Positions 56,622-64,000 of a stretch of DNA of 64,000 bases are shown one piece after another. The stretch lies in NCBI RefSeq assembly GCF_030732985.1, contig NZ_JASHJX010000015.1:1-64000 (forward strand). Direction: 5' to 3'. The translations under genes and the position numbers were made by a program. The notes under the pieces are model-generated. The model worked only from the letters and a program-made list of their open reading frames with translations. It was not told where the DNA came from and searched no databases. Origin of the DNA: Nioella sp. MMSF_3534 (GTDB lineage: Bacteria; Pseudomonadota; Alphaproteobacteria; Rhodobacterales; Rhodobacteraceae). How positions within the stretch are numbered: the stretch's first letter is position 1; every line of letters begins with the position of its first letter.

Positions 56622-57487
56622 CCAATCGCAAAGGCATTATCCTCGCAGGCGGCTCGGGCACCCGGCTTTATCCGATCACCATCGGCGTGTCGAAACAGCT
56701 GCTGCCGATCTACGACAAGCCGATGATCTACTACCCGCTCAGCGTTCTGATGCTGGCTGGCATCCGGGACATCGCGATAATCACGACGCCTGTCGATCAG
56801 GACCAGTTCAGGCGCACTCTGGGCGATGGCAGCCAGTGGGGCATAACCCTGACCTATATCGAGCAACCGTCGCCCGACGGGCTGGCACAGGCCTATATTC
56901 TCGCCGAGGAGTTTCTGGACGGCGCGGCCTCCGCCATGGTTCTGGGAGACAACATCTTCTTTGGCCATGGCCTGCCCGAGATCATGGCCGAGGCCGACGC
57001 CCGGGCAACGGGCGGAACTGTCTTCGGCTATCACGTGTCCGACCCGGAACGCTATGGCGTGGTGTCCTATAACGACGCGGGCGATGTCACGGGGATCGTC
57101 GAGAAACCCGAGGTTCCGCCGTCAAAATACGCCGTGACCGGGCTTTACTTCCTCGACGGCACCGCGCCGGAACGGGCCCGGCAGGTCAAACCCTCCGCCC
57201 GCAATGAGCTCGAGATCACCACCTTGCTGGAATCCTACCTTGCCGATGGCCTGCTTAATGTAAAACGCATGGGGCGCGGCTATGCATGGCTCGATACCGG
57301 CACCCATGGCAGCCTGCTGGATGCGGGCAACTTCGTGCGAACGCTGGAAAAGCGGCAAGGTTTGCAGACCGGCTGCCTTGACGAGATCGCCTATGAGAAG
57401 GGATGGATCACCCGCGACGCACTGGCCGAGCGCGCCGAGATGTTCAAAAAGAACAGCTACGGCACCTATCTGGCAACGCTGCTTTAA
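56618..57487 (+). CDS. rfbA: glucose-1-phosphate thymidylyltransferase
   Basis: A 289-residue nucleotidyltransferase producing dTDP-glucose. GGSGTRLYPIT near residue 10 is the nucleotide-binding signature, SKQLLPIYDKPMIYYPL follows, and GDNIF near 110 and EKP near 160 are RmlA motifs. It is the last gene of rmlCBDA and is followed by an intrinsic terminator. Confidence 0.97.
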   Translation: MTNRKGIILAGGSGTRLYPITIGVSKQLLPIYDKPMIYYPLSVLMLAGIRDIAIITTPVDQDQFRRTLGDGSQWGITLTYIEQPSPDGLAQAYILAEEFLDGAASAMVLGDNIFFGHGLPEIMAEADARATGGTVFGYHVSDPERYGVVSYNDAGDVTGIVEKPEVPPSKYAVTGLYFLDGTAPERARQVKPSARNELEITTLLESYLADGLLNVKRMGRGYAWLDTGTHGSLLDAGNFVRTLEKRQGLQTGCLDEIAYEKGWITRDALAERAEMFKKNSYGTYLATLL

Positions 57488-57504
57488 CGAAAACCTTGCA
57501 CCAG

Positions 57505-57541
57505 AGGGCGGGGACGTTAGCGTAACGGTCCCGCCCTTTCG
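57505..57541 (+). terminator. intrinsic terminator of the rml operon
   Basis: GGGCGGGGACGTT (57506-57518) pairs, with one mismatch, with AACGGTCCCGCCC (57524-57536), followed by TTT. It lies between rmlA and the GT4 gene. Confidence 0.78.
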
Positions 57542-57562
57542 CGTTCATATCACGGCCTGCCT

Positions 57563-58810
57563 ATGAAACTGCTGTTCATCCACCAGAACTATCCCGGCCA
57601 ATATCGCCAGTTGGTGGACTGGCTGGCCGCGCAGGGCGGGCATGAGATCGTGTTCCTGACCCAGAGAAAGGGTGTCGCCTCCTCGCCCGGTATTCGCGTC
57701 GTTCAATACGCGCCGCATCATGCCCCCGCCAAGGATGCCTACGGCCTGTCGCGTTACTGGGAACAATGCACAGGGGCGGGATATGGCGCGGCAATGGCCT
57801 GCCAGAAGCTGCAGGCCGAGGGGTTCACCCCCGACGTGATCCTTGGCCATGTGGGATGGGGCGAGTTGACCTTTACCAAGATCGTCTGGCCCGATGTGCC
57901 GGTGCTTGGCTATTTCGAGTATTACTTCCTGGCCGAGGGCGGATCGGTCGGGTTCGACCCGGAATTTCCATCGAACCCCGCCACGCCCTACATCATGCAC
58001 GCCCGAAACGCGGTCAACTTCGCCAATCTGCAAACCGTGGATCTGGGTCAGTCGCCGACCCGGTGGCAAAAGCGGACCTACCCGGACAGCTTTCAGGACA
58101 AGATATATACCTGCCACGATGGCATCCGCACCGATCGGCTGTTGCCCAATCCCAATGCGGCTGTGCGGCTGGACCGGCTCGGGCGGTCGGTCACGCGCGA
58201 GGATGAGATTTTCACCTATATGGCCCGCAACATGGAACCCACGCGCGGCTTTCACAGCTTCATGCGCGCCCTGCCCCATATCCTCGATGCGCGCCCCAAT
58301 GCGCGCGCGCTGATCATAGGTGGAAGCGAGGTATCCTACGGTAAGGAAAGCCAGCAAGCCGGGGGCTATCGCGCCGAGATGGAGCGCGAGGTGGGCGACC
58401 GCGTGGACTGGAGCCGGGTGCATTTCCTGGGCCGCATCCCCTATTCCGACTACCAGACAGTCATGCAGCTGTCGCGCTGCCACATCTACCTGACCGTGCC
58501 TTTCGTGCTGTCCTGGTCGCTGTTGGAAACCATGTCGATGGAGGCCACAATCGTCGCGTCAGACGTGCCCCCGGTGCGAGAGGCCATGCAGCATGGAAAA
58601 ACCGGCCTGCTGGTGGATTTCTTCGAGCCTGAGGCGATTGCCCGGCAGGTGGTCGAGGTGCTGGCCGCGCCGGGCGACTTCGCCCATCTGGGCCGCGCCG
58701 CCCGCGCCCATGTGGTCGAGAATTACGATTTCCTGACCCGCTGCCTGCCGGTTCACATCGAGCGGATCAATGGGCTTGCACCGAATGCACAGCCCATTGC
58801 CATGCCTTGA
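57563..58810 (+). CDS. GT4-type glycosyltransferase (GT-B fold)
   Basis: A 415-residue protein. The N-terminal half starts with LLFIHQNYPGQYRQL, a pattern found in bacterial GT4-like proteins. The C-terminal half has HFLGRIPYSDYQTVM near residue 290 and the nucleotide-sugar E-x7-E type region in a SLLETMSMEATIVASD segment near 318. It probably adds a sugar, perhaps rhamnose, to a surface polysaccharide. It follows the rml terminator and converges on the export gene with six bases between the stops. Confidence 0.88.
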   Translation: MKLLFIHQNYPGQYRQLVDWLAAQGGHEIVFLTQRKGVASSPGIRVVQYAPHHAPAKDAYGLSRYWEQCTGAGYGAAMACQKLQAEGFTPDVILGHVGWGELTFTKIVWPDVPVLGYFEYYFLAEGGSVGFDPEFPSNPATPYIMHARNAVNFANLQTVDLGQSPTRWQKRTYPDSFQDKIYTCHDGIRTDRLLPNPNAAVRLDRLGRSVTREDEIFTYMARNMEPTRGFHSFMRALPHILDARPNARALIIGGSEVSYGKESQQAGGYRAEMEREVGDRVDWSRVHFLGRIPYSDYQTVMQLSRCHIYLTVPFVLSWSLLETMSMEATIVASDVPPVREAMQHGKTGLLVDFFEPEAIARQVVEVLAAPGDFAHLGRAARAHVVENYDFLTRCLPVHIERINGLAPNAQPIAMP

Positions 58811-58816
58811 TCTGGC

Positions 58817-59923
58817 TTAGTTGGTGACCGCGTTCACAAGGCCGAAGGCGCTGCCAAAGAGGCTGAATACCGTCTGGACCGAGCTGACCGGGCTTTCCGT
58901 CGCCAGCACCAGATCACCCGACTGAATGCGGAAGTTCCGGGCCGAGAAAAGCCCGTCCGAGGTCGTCAGGTCCAGAGTGAAGACAACCCGTTCCTGACGC
59001 GGGCCACGCTGGCCGGTGCGCAGGGCCGAAGCCGGATATTCGCGCAGGATCAGGATGCCCTCGGGATCGGCGCGGCTGGAGGACACCCCCCCGATGATCG
59101 ACATCGCATCAAGCGCGGTCACCACATCCTGCGGGAAGGCGTGCTGATCCTGAATGCCTGCCGCGCCGAGCGACAGGAAATAACGGCGGTCTTCCTCGAC
59201 GATCACGCGGTCGCCACCGACAAGGCGGGTATCCAGATGCGGTTCGGAATAGAGCCGGGCGATGGAGGTGCCATAAAGCTGGCCATGACGCATCAGGCGA
59301 ATCTGCGGGTTGCGCAGGGCACCGGACACACCGCCACCCTGAGAGATCAGGCTGAGCACGGAATAGGACTGGTCGGGCATCGGGTAGGTTCCCGGCGCGT
59401 TGACGCCGCCCACCAGATCGACCGAGCTATGCATACCAGCCGCCATGGCAAGCTGCACCTGGGCGGAGGGCACGATGGCCTCCAGCTCGGACTGAAGGCG
59501 CGCGCGCGCCGCCTGCGGGGTCAGGCCGGAAATACGGGTATCGCCAATATAAGGCATGAAAATCGTGCCATTGGCCCCAACACGCATTTCTTCCAGGTTC
59601 ACCGCCCGCTGGCCCGGAGCGGCCAGAAGCGAGTTGTCATTGCTGTCCCAGATCGTGATGGCAACCACGTCGCCGGGATTGATGATCTGCGTGCGGGCCC
59701 CGGCACTTGCGGTGATCCAGTTCAGTTCGGGCTCGCCCACCACCGGCCACTCCGCCAAAGTCGGAAGGAAGTCCCTGGTCACCGGGTACATGGCAAAATC
59801 GGCATCGGCATCATTTGCACCGGCCGTGATTTCCTGTTCGATTCCAGCGCCACGCGGCAAGGAGCAAGCCGTCAACAGCAGGCACATTGCAAAAACGCCA
59901 ACTGTTCGAAGAGAAAGATTCAT
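58817..59923 (-). CDS. Wza-type polysaccharide export lipoprotein
   Basis: A 368-residue outer-membrane-directed lipoprotein. The signal peptide ends in the lipobox LLTAC with Cys20 lipidated. A Poly_export domain (residues about 90-170, including the NPGDVVAITIWD segment) and SLBB-type repeats follow. A C-terminal hydrophobic helix could span the outer membrane as in Wza. It would form the export channel for a capsule or exopolysaccharide. The ATG at 59923 is chosen because the signal peptide starts there. Confidence 0.92.
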   Translation of the reverse strand: MNLSLRTVGVFAMCLLLTACSLPRGAGIEQEITAGANDADADFAMYPVTRDFLPTLAEWPVVGEPELNWITASAGARTQIINPGDVVAITIWDSNDNSLLAAPGQRAVNLEEMRVGANGTIFMPYIGDTRISGLTPQAARARLQSELEAIVPSAQVQLAMAAGMHSSVDLVGGVNAPGTYPMPDQSYSVLSLISQGGGVSGALRNPQIRLMRHGQLYGTSIARLYSEPHLDTRLVGGDRVIVEEDRRYFLSLGAAGIQDQHAFPQDVVTALDAMSIIGGVSSSRADPEGILILREYPASALRTGQRGPRQERVVFTLDLTTSDGLFSARNFRIQSGDLVLATESPVSSVQTVFSLFGSAFGLVNAVTN

Positions 59924-60028
59924 GCCCGGTCCCACTGCAAATTGCTGGTTTGTATTGATACGCAACTTCTGGGCAAAATACGACCTGCATCCCGGGGGTC
60001 AACGGTTTCAGGCAGGAAAGGTGATTTT

Positions 60029-60871
60029 ATGCGCGTTTTGGTACTTGGTGCCACAGGTCGGCTTGGCCGGATGCTGCAATGGGGCTGGCGGCAGGAAACG
60101 CGATTTGTGCCCGCCTGGCATGGTCGCAGGGCCGGGCAGTCCAATGATATCAATGCATTCGATATCCTGTCGCAACCAAAGGCTCTGCAGGACTCCGTCT
60201 CCGAAAGCGATGTTGTCCTGTGCCTTGCGGGCGTCACCCCGGCCTCAGGCGCGGATGTGGCGCGCAACCGAGAGATCGCGCTGGCCGTCCGGGCTGCATC
60301 GGGCGACATCCCCCTGCTCGTCGCCTCCTCCGCCGCGGTCTATGGGCGCGCTGACGGTCTGTGCCGCGAAGACGACCCGGCCCGTCCAATGGCCCCCTAC
60401 GGCATTGCCAAGCTGGAGATGGAGCAGGCGTTGGCCCGGGCGGGAGGCCCCGTGACCTGCCTCAGAATCGGCAATGTCGCGGGCGCCGATCAGATTCTGG
60501 GCCGCCTTCCCACCAAGGACCCGTTCACGCTGGATCGCTTTGCTGATGGCCGCACCCCCTGCCGCAGCTACGTGGGCCCGGCCACGCTGGCGCGGATGCT
60601 CGCCGATCTTTGCGTGGCAGCGGGTGCGGGGCGCACTCTGCCGGCCCTGATGAACGTCGCTTGCCCCGGCGGGGTCGAAATGGGGGCGTTGCTGGACGCG
60701 GTGCCGCATCGCTGGTCGGCACGAACCGCCCCGGACACCGCCATCCCGAAAGTTGTGCTGGACACGGACACGCTAGGACGGTTTACCGCGCTGGACGAAC
60801 GGGCCGGGCACGCCGACAGGCTGGTGGCGGAATGGCGCGCGTTCATTGATCAGTGGGAGCAGCGGCGGTGA
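60029..60871 (+). CDS. NAD-dependent epimerase/dehydratase-like protein
   Basis: A 280-residue extended SDR protein. GATGRLGRML near residue 7 is the cofactor-binding loop, SSAAVYG near 103 and YGIAKLEME near 127 supply the active-site Ser/Tyr/Lys triad. It probably modifies a nucleotide sugar or a polyprenyl-linked sugar. A GGAAAGG ribosome site precedes the ATG. The stop overlaps the GTG start of the priming sugar transferase, so the two are translationally coupled. It is divergent from the export gene. Confidence 0.87.
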   Translation: MRVLVLGATGRLGRMLQWGWRQETRFVPAWHGRRAGQSNDINAFDILSQPKALQDSVSESDVVLCLAGVTPASGADVARNREIALAVRAASGDIPLLVASSAAVYGRADGLCREDDPARPMAPYGIAKLEMEQALARAGGPVTCLRIGNVAGADQILGRLPTKDPFTLDRFADGRTPCRSYVGPATLARMLADLCVAAGAGRTLPALMNVACPGGVEMGALLDAVPHRWSARTAPDTAIPKVVLDTDTLGRFTALDERAGHADRLVAEWRAFIDQWEQRR

Positions 60872-61482
60872 CCTGGCGCAAGCGTATCTTCGACCTTTTC
60901 TTTGCAAGCCTGCTGGTCATCATCCTTGGCCCGATCATCCTGTGGCTGATCTGGAAGATATGGCGCGAACAGGGGGGGCCGATCTTCTACGCCGCCGAAC
61001 GCATGAAAACGCCCGATCAGAGCTTTCGCCTGTGGAAATTCCGCACCATGACCGTGGTCGATGAGGACAGCGGCGTCTCCGGGGCGCACAAGGCCGCCCG
61101 CATCACCCCCACTGGCGCCTGGCTGCGCCGCAAGCGGCTGGACGAATTTCCGCAACTTTGGAACATCCTGCGCGGCGACCTGAGCTTCGTCGGCCCCCGC
61201 CCGCCCCTGCGCGAGTATGTCGAGCGATTCCCGGAGATTTATGGCGATGTCCTGAAAAGCCGCCCCGGCGTGACCGGGCTGGCCACCATCACCTATCACA
61301 AGCATGAGGAACGCCTGCTCGGGCGCTGCACAACCCCGGAGGAAACAGACGACGTCTATTGCCGCCTGTGCATCCCCATGAAGGCCCGGCTTGACCTGAT
61401 CTATCAGCGCAACCAGAGCACCTGCTACGATTTCGACCTTGTGTTTCAAACCATTGGCAATCTCTTTCGGCGCAAGCCTTGA
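60868..61482 (+). CDS. polyprenyl-phosphate sugar transferase (priming transferase)
   Basis: A 204-residue Bac_transf protein. One N-terminal hydrophobic segment (residues about 8-30) is followed by KFRTM near 59, a RRKRLDEFPQLWNILRGD segment near 90 and FVGPRPPLREY near 110, all hallmark motifs. It loads the first sugar phosphate onto undecaprenyl phosphate to start polysaccharide assembly. The GTG start overlaps the epimerase stop as GTGA, with GGGAG upstream. Confidence 0.93.
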   Translation: MTWRKRIFDLFFASLLVIILGPIILWLIWKIWREQGGPIFYAAERMKTPDQSFRLWKFRTMTVVDEDSGVSGAHKAARITPTGAWLRRKRLDEFPQLWNILRGDLSFVGPRPPLREYVERFPEIYGDVLKSRPGVTGLATITYHKHEERLLGRCTTPEETDDVYCRLCIPMKARLDLIYQRNQSTCYDFDLVFQTIGNLFRRKP

Positions 61483-61624
61483 CGTTTTCCGCGATATGCC
61501 GGGCTCGTGTGGACAGAGCTATGACCAGCGGTTAAACACACCGCCACTGGCCCGCCGTCCGGGCATGTAAAAAAAATGCCGCTCGGACCGCCGGGGTTTT
61601 TCGCGGCAAGTGCAGGGATTGACT

Positions 61625-64000
61625 GTGTTCAACCGAATCCGTGGATTGTTCGCCCGATACGCTGACCGGCATTTGGTGATCACAGGCAGGGGGGCGGCTC
61701 TGCCCGAGGTCGACGGCGCTCGTTTGGGCTATGTCGAAAGCACGGCAATCCACGGAAACCGCATACAGTTCAACGGGTGGACGACGGCGGATCAGATCGT
61801 TCTGTCCTGGCACGGGGGGCAGCTTGTTCAGCGGCCGCATCTGAACCGCGCCGATGTGGCGACGGCGCTCGGGGTCGACCCGGAGGTCGGCTTCTCGGTC
61901 GGAGCACCGCTATCCCTGGGTCCGTTCGAACTGACGCTTCGGCAAGGGAACGCCGAATACCAATGCCGCCTCAGGGCGCCCTTCGCCGGCAAGCAGGCAC
62001 TGGCCCGGATGTGGCTAGGTCTGCGGTTTGCCTGGGTGCTGCTACGTGCCAGCCCGTCAATTCTGAAATGGCAGGCCACCAAAGACCCGCTGCACCGGGC
62101 GCGGGTCAAGGCCATCCTTGATCTTGATGCCCACCCGGTTGCAGGGCCGATGCACATCAACTTGTTCGATGATGGCCATGCGCCGCCTGCTGGCCTCGGG
62201 GAAACCCCCATCACCATCGTGCTGCCGGTGTATAATGCGTTTGACCTGCTGCCGGATGTGCTGGACCGGGTCGAAAGACACACCGATCTGCCATGGCAAC
62301 TGGCGGTTATCGAAGACAAATCCCCCGACACGCGCGTCCGTCCCTTCCTGCGTGACTGGGCCAGTTCCCGCAGGGACCGCGTTCACCTGATCGAGAATGA
62401 CGCCAATCTCGGGTTTATCAGAAGCGTCAACAAGGGCCTGGAATACGCGCTTGAGCGGGGCGCCCATGTCGTGCTGCTGAACTCGGACGCGCTGTTGCCC
62501 GAGGCCTGGGCAAGCCGACTGATCGCCCCCCTGGTCGGTCAGGAAAATGTCGCAACGGTTACCCCGATGTCCAACGATGCCGAGATTTTCTCGGTTCCGG
62601 CCATTTGCACGAAGACCGACCTGAACCCCGGAGAGGCTGATGCGATCGACGCGCTGGCCCGACAGTTTCACCCGCAAGCGGACCTTGAGCAGGCGCCGAC
62701 AGGGGTCGGGTTCTGCATGGCGATGAACATCGCCTTTTTGCGTCGCCTTCCCACGCTCGATACCGCCTTCGGGCGCGGCTACGGCGAAGAGGTGGACTGG
62801 TGCCGGAAAGCCCGCGCCCTGGGGGGGCTGCATCTTGGGCTTGCGGGATTGTTCGTCGAGCACAAGGGCGGCGAAAGCTTCGGCTCGGCTGAAAAGCAGG
62901 CCCTTGTCCAGAAAAACAACGAACTCGTCGCCAGCCGCTATCCGACCTATGACCGGGAGGTTCAGGAGTTCATCCAGGCCGATCCCATGATCACCGCGCG
63001 GATCGCCTTGGCCATGGCCTTCGTGGCGGTGCGTTCGTCCGATCCGGTTCCCGTCTACCTCGCGCATTCGCTTGGGGGCGGGGCCGAGCACTATCTGCTG
63101 AACAGGATTCACAACGAGTTGCAGCAAGGCCAATCCTCTGTTGTCGTCAGGGTTGGCGGGCCTCAGCGCTTTCAGGTCGAGGTTCGGACCCCCGATGGCG
63201 AAAGCACCGGAACAACCGATGACTTCGGCTTTCTGGAGCGCCTGCTCGATGTGCTGCCCCAAAGGCGGATCATCTATTCCTGCGGGGTTGGCGACGCTGA
63301 TCCGATCGAGCTGCCTTCCCTTCTGCGTCGGCTTGTGCGCCGTGCCGACGACCGGCAAGACGCGCTGGAAGTCCTGGTGCATGACTACTTTCCGATCTCG
63401 CCCTCCTACTGCCTTCTCGATTCCGACGGCATCTATCGTGGCCCGGTCCTGCCGGATCGCAGTGACCGGGCACATATGGCGCGGCGCCCGGATCGCACCC
63501 GAGCCACTTTGGCCGACTGGCAGAAAGAATGGGGCCAGCTGATCGACGCCGCCAATCAGGTCACGGTGTTTTCCGAAAGCAGCCGCAGCCTCGTTCTTGC
63601 GACCTATCCCGGCGCAGAGCCGGTGCTGCGCGTCGTTCCGCATAGCTTGGCGCAGCCCGTGCCGCTTATCGAGACGGGCAACGCAGACGTGGAAGTCATC
63701 GGCATCCTCGGAAATATCGGCCTTCAGAAAGGGGCCGCCGTCGCGCAGGATCTCGCAAGGATTGCAGAGGCACGGGGCGACTTCCGGCTCGTGCTGATCG
63801 GGAACATCGACCCGGCATTCAGCTTGCCCCGGTCGGTTCCGGTACATGGCAACTACCATGTCTCCGAGCTCGATTCCCTTGCCGCGAAATATGGCATAAC
63901 CCGCTGGCTGATACCGTCGATCTGGCCCGAGACCTTTTCCTACACCACGCATGAATGCATTGCGACGGGGCTGCCGGTCTACGCGTTCGACATCGGCGCC
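61625..64000 (+). CDS. large multi-domain glycosyltransferase (GT2 plus GT4-like), truncated by the window edge
   Basis: At least 792 codons are open to the last base of the window, so the C-terminus is missing. Residues 1-190 are an unrecognised N-terminal region. Residues about 195-450 are a GT2 domain: ITIVLPVYNA near 195, EDKSPD near 230, NLGF near 260, LLNSDA near 285 and a GYGEEVDW near 383. The remaining part looks like a GT-B (GT4-like) region, with a LAHSLGGGAEHYLL segment near 477 and ETFSYTTHECIATGLP near 770. The start is taken as GTG 61625 with AGGGA six bases upstream. It probably polymerises or decorates the surface glycan. Confidence 0.87.
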   Translation, partial: MFNRIRGLFARYADRHLVITGRGAALPEVDGARLGYVESTAIHGNRIQFNGWTTADQIVLSWHGGQLVQRPHLNRADVATALGVDPEVGFSVGAPLSLGPFELTLRQGNAEYQCRLRAPFAGKQALARMWLGLRFAWVLLRASPSILKWQATKDPLHRARVKAILDLDAHPVAGPMHINLFDDGHAPPAGLGETPITIVLPVYNAFDLLPDVLDRVERHTDLPWQLAVIEDKSPDTRVRPFLRDWASSRRDRVHLIENDANLGFIRSVNKGLEYALERGAHVVLLNSDALLPEAWASRLIAPLVGQENVATVTPMSNDAEIFSVPAICTKTDLNPGEADAIDALARQFHPQADLEQAPTGVGFCMAMNIAFLRRLPTLDTAFGRGYGEEVDWCRKARALGGLHLGLAGLFVEHKGGESFGSAEKQALVQKNNELVASRYPTYDREVQEFIQADPMITARIALAMAFVAVRSSDPVPVYLAHSLGGGAEHYLLNRIHNELQQGQSSVVVRVGGPQRFQVEVRTPDGESTGTTDDFGFLERLLDVLPQRRIIYSCGVGDADPIELPSLLRRLVRRADDRQDALEVLVHDYFPISPSYCLLDSDGIYRGPVLPDRSDRAHMARRPDRTRATLADWQKEWGQLIDAANQVTVFSESSRSLVLATYPGAEPVLRVVPHSLAQPVPLIETGNADVEVIGILGNIGLQKGAAVAQDLARIAEARGDFRLVLIGNIDPAFSLPRSVPVHGNYHVSELDSLAAKYGITRWLIPSIWPETFSYTTHECIATGLPVYAFDIGA

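Noticed and set aside
61676-61683. GTGATCAC resembling the TCA operator core
   Set aside because: It lies inside the glycosyltransferase coding sequence, its left flank is G rather than T, and it has no 21-bp partner.
62057-63952. 631-codon open frame on the minus strand
   Set aside because: Antisense to the large glycosyltransferase, whose frame contains clear GT2 motifs.

Overview
The window reads as a chromosomal segment of a GC-rich alphaproteobacterium, most likely Rhodobacterales (Rhodobacter/Roseobacter relatives). This rests on the succinate dehydrogenase / malate dehydrogenase / 2-oxoglutarate dehydrogenase superlocus, ethylmalonyl-CoA pathway genes beside it, a CtrA-type TTAA-N7-TTAA box, and family types common in that order (DUF2161, TIGR02300/FYDLN, a short CTP-synthetase-annotated membrane protein). 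No rRNA, CRISPR array, insertion sequence or prophage was recognised. One tRNA (Ala, anticodon GGC) is present.

Layout. 1-1.6 kb: a small membrane protein and an AT-rich, probably acquired ATPase. 1.6-15.4 kb: housekeeping and small-metabolism genes: lepA, a divergent Lrp regulator / leucine-type dehydrogenase pair, a low-molecular-weight phosphatase divergent from a sirtuin, a copper chaperone with a DUF2946 partner, rpmB, a DUF2161 nuclease-like protein, an EamA transporter, a YgfZ-type protein, a glycosyltransferase and two aminotransferases. 15.5-28.2 kb: valS, an orphan molybdenum hydroxylase large subunit overlapping a DUF2235 hydrolase, hrpB, meaB, an MFS carrier and a suppressor-of-fused domain protein.

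28.6-50.4 kb is the centrepiece: sdhCDAB (minus strand), mesaconyl-CoA hydratase, NnrU and a malyl-CoA lyase/thioesterase homologue, then mdh, sucC, sucD, sucA, sucB and lpd on the plus strand. Genes that look like cell-surface or glycan enzymes sit between the TCA genes: a methyltransferase-like protein, a sulfotransferase-like protein, and two tandem glycosyltransferases. A perfect TGTGATCACA palindrome lies upstream of sucC (two copies) and lpd (one copy). Upstream of sdhC there is one perfect and one nine-of-ten copy. The two pairs have the same 21-bp centre-to-centre spacing. This looks like a local TCA operator set.

50.7-54 kb: a GntR regulator, a YgjP-type metalloprotease, a FYDLN acidic protein, a large secreted protein and tRNA-Ala. 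54.1-64 kb: a surface-polysaccharide region with rmlCBDA (dTDP-L-rhamnose), a GT4 glycosyltransferase, a Wza-type export lipoprotein, a nucleotide-sugar epimerase coupled to a priming sugar transferase, and a very large multi-domain glycosyltransferase that runs off the right edge.

Other non-coding structure includes two copies of an AT-rich triple/double hairpin element 32 kb apart, an 11-bp phased GTGTAC/GTGCAC repeat with a 17-base match at the window start, and several intrinsic terminators.
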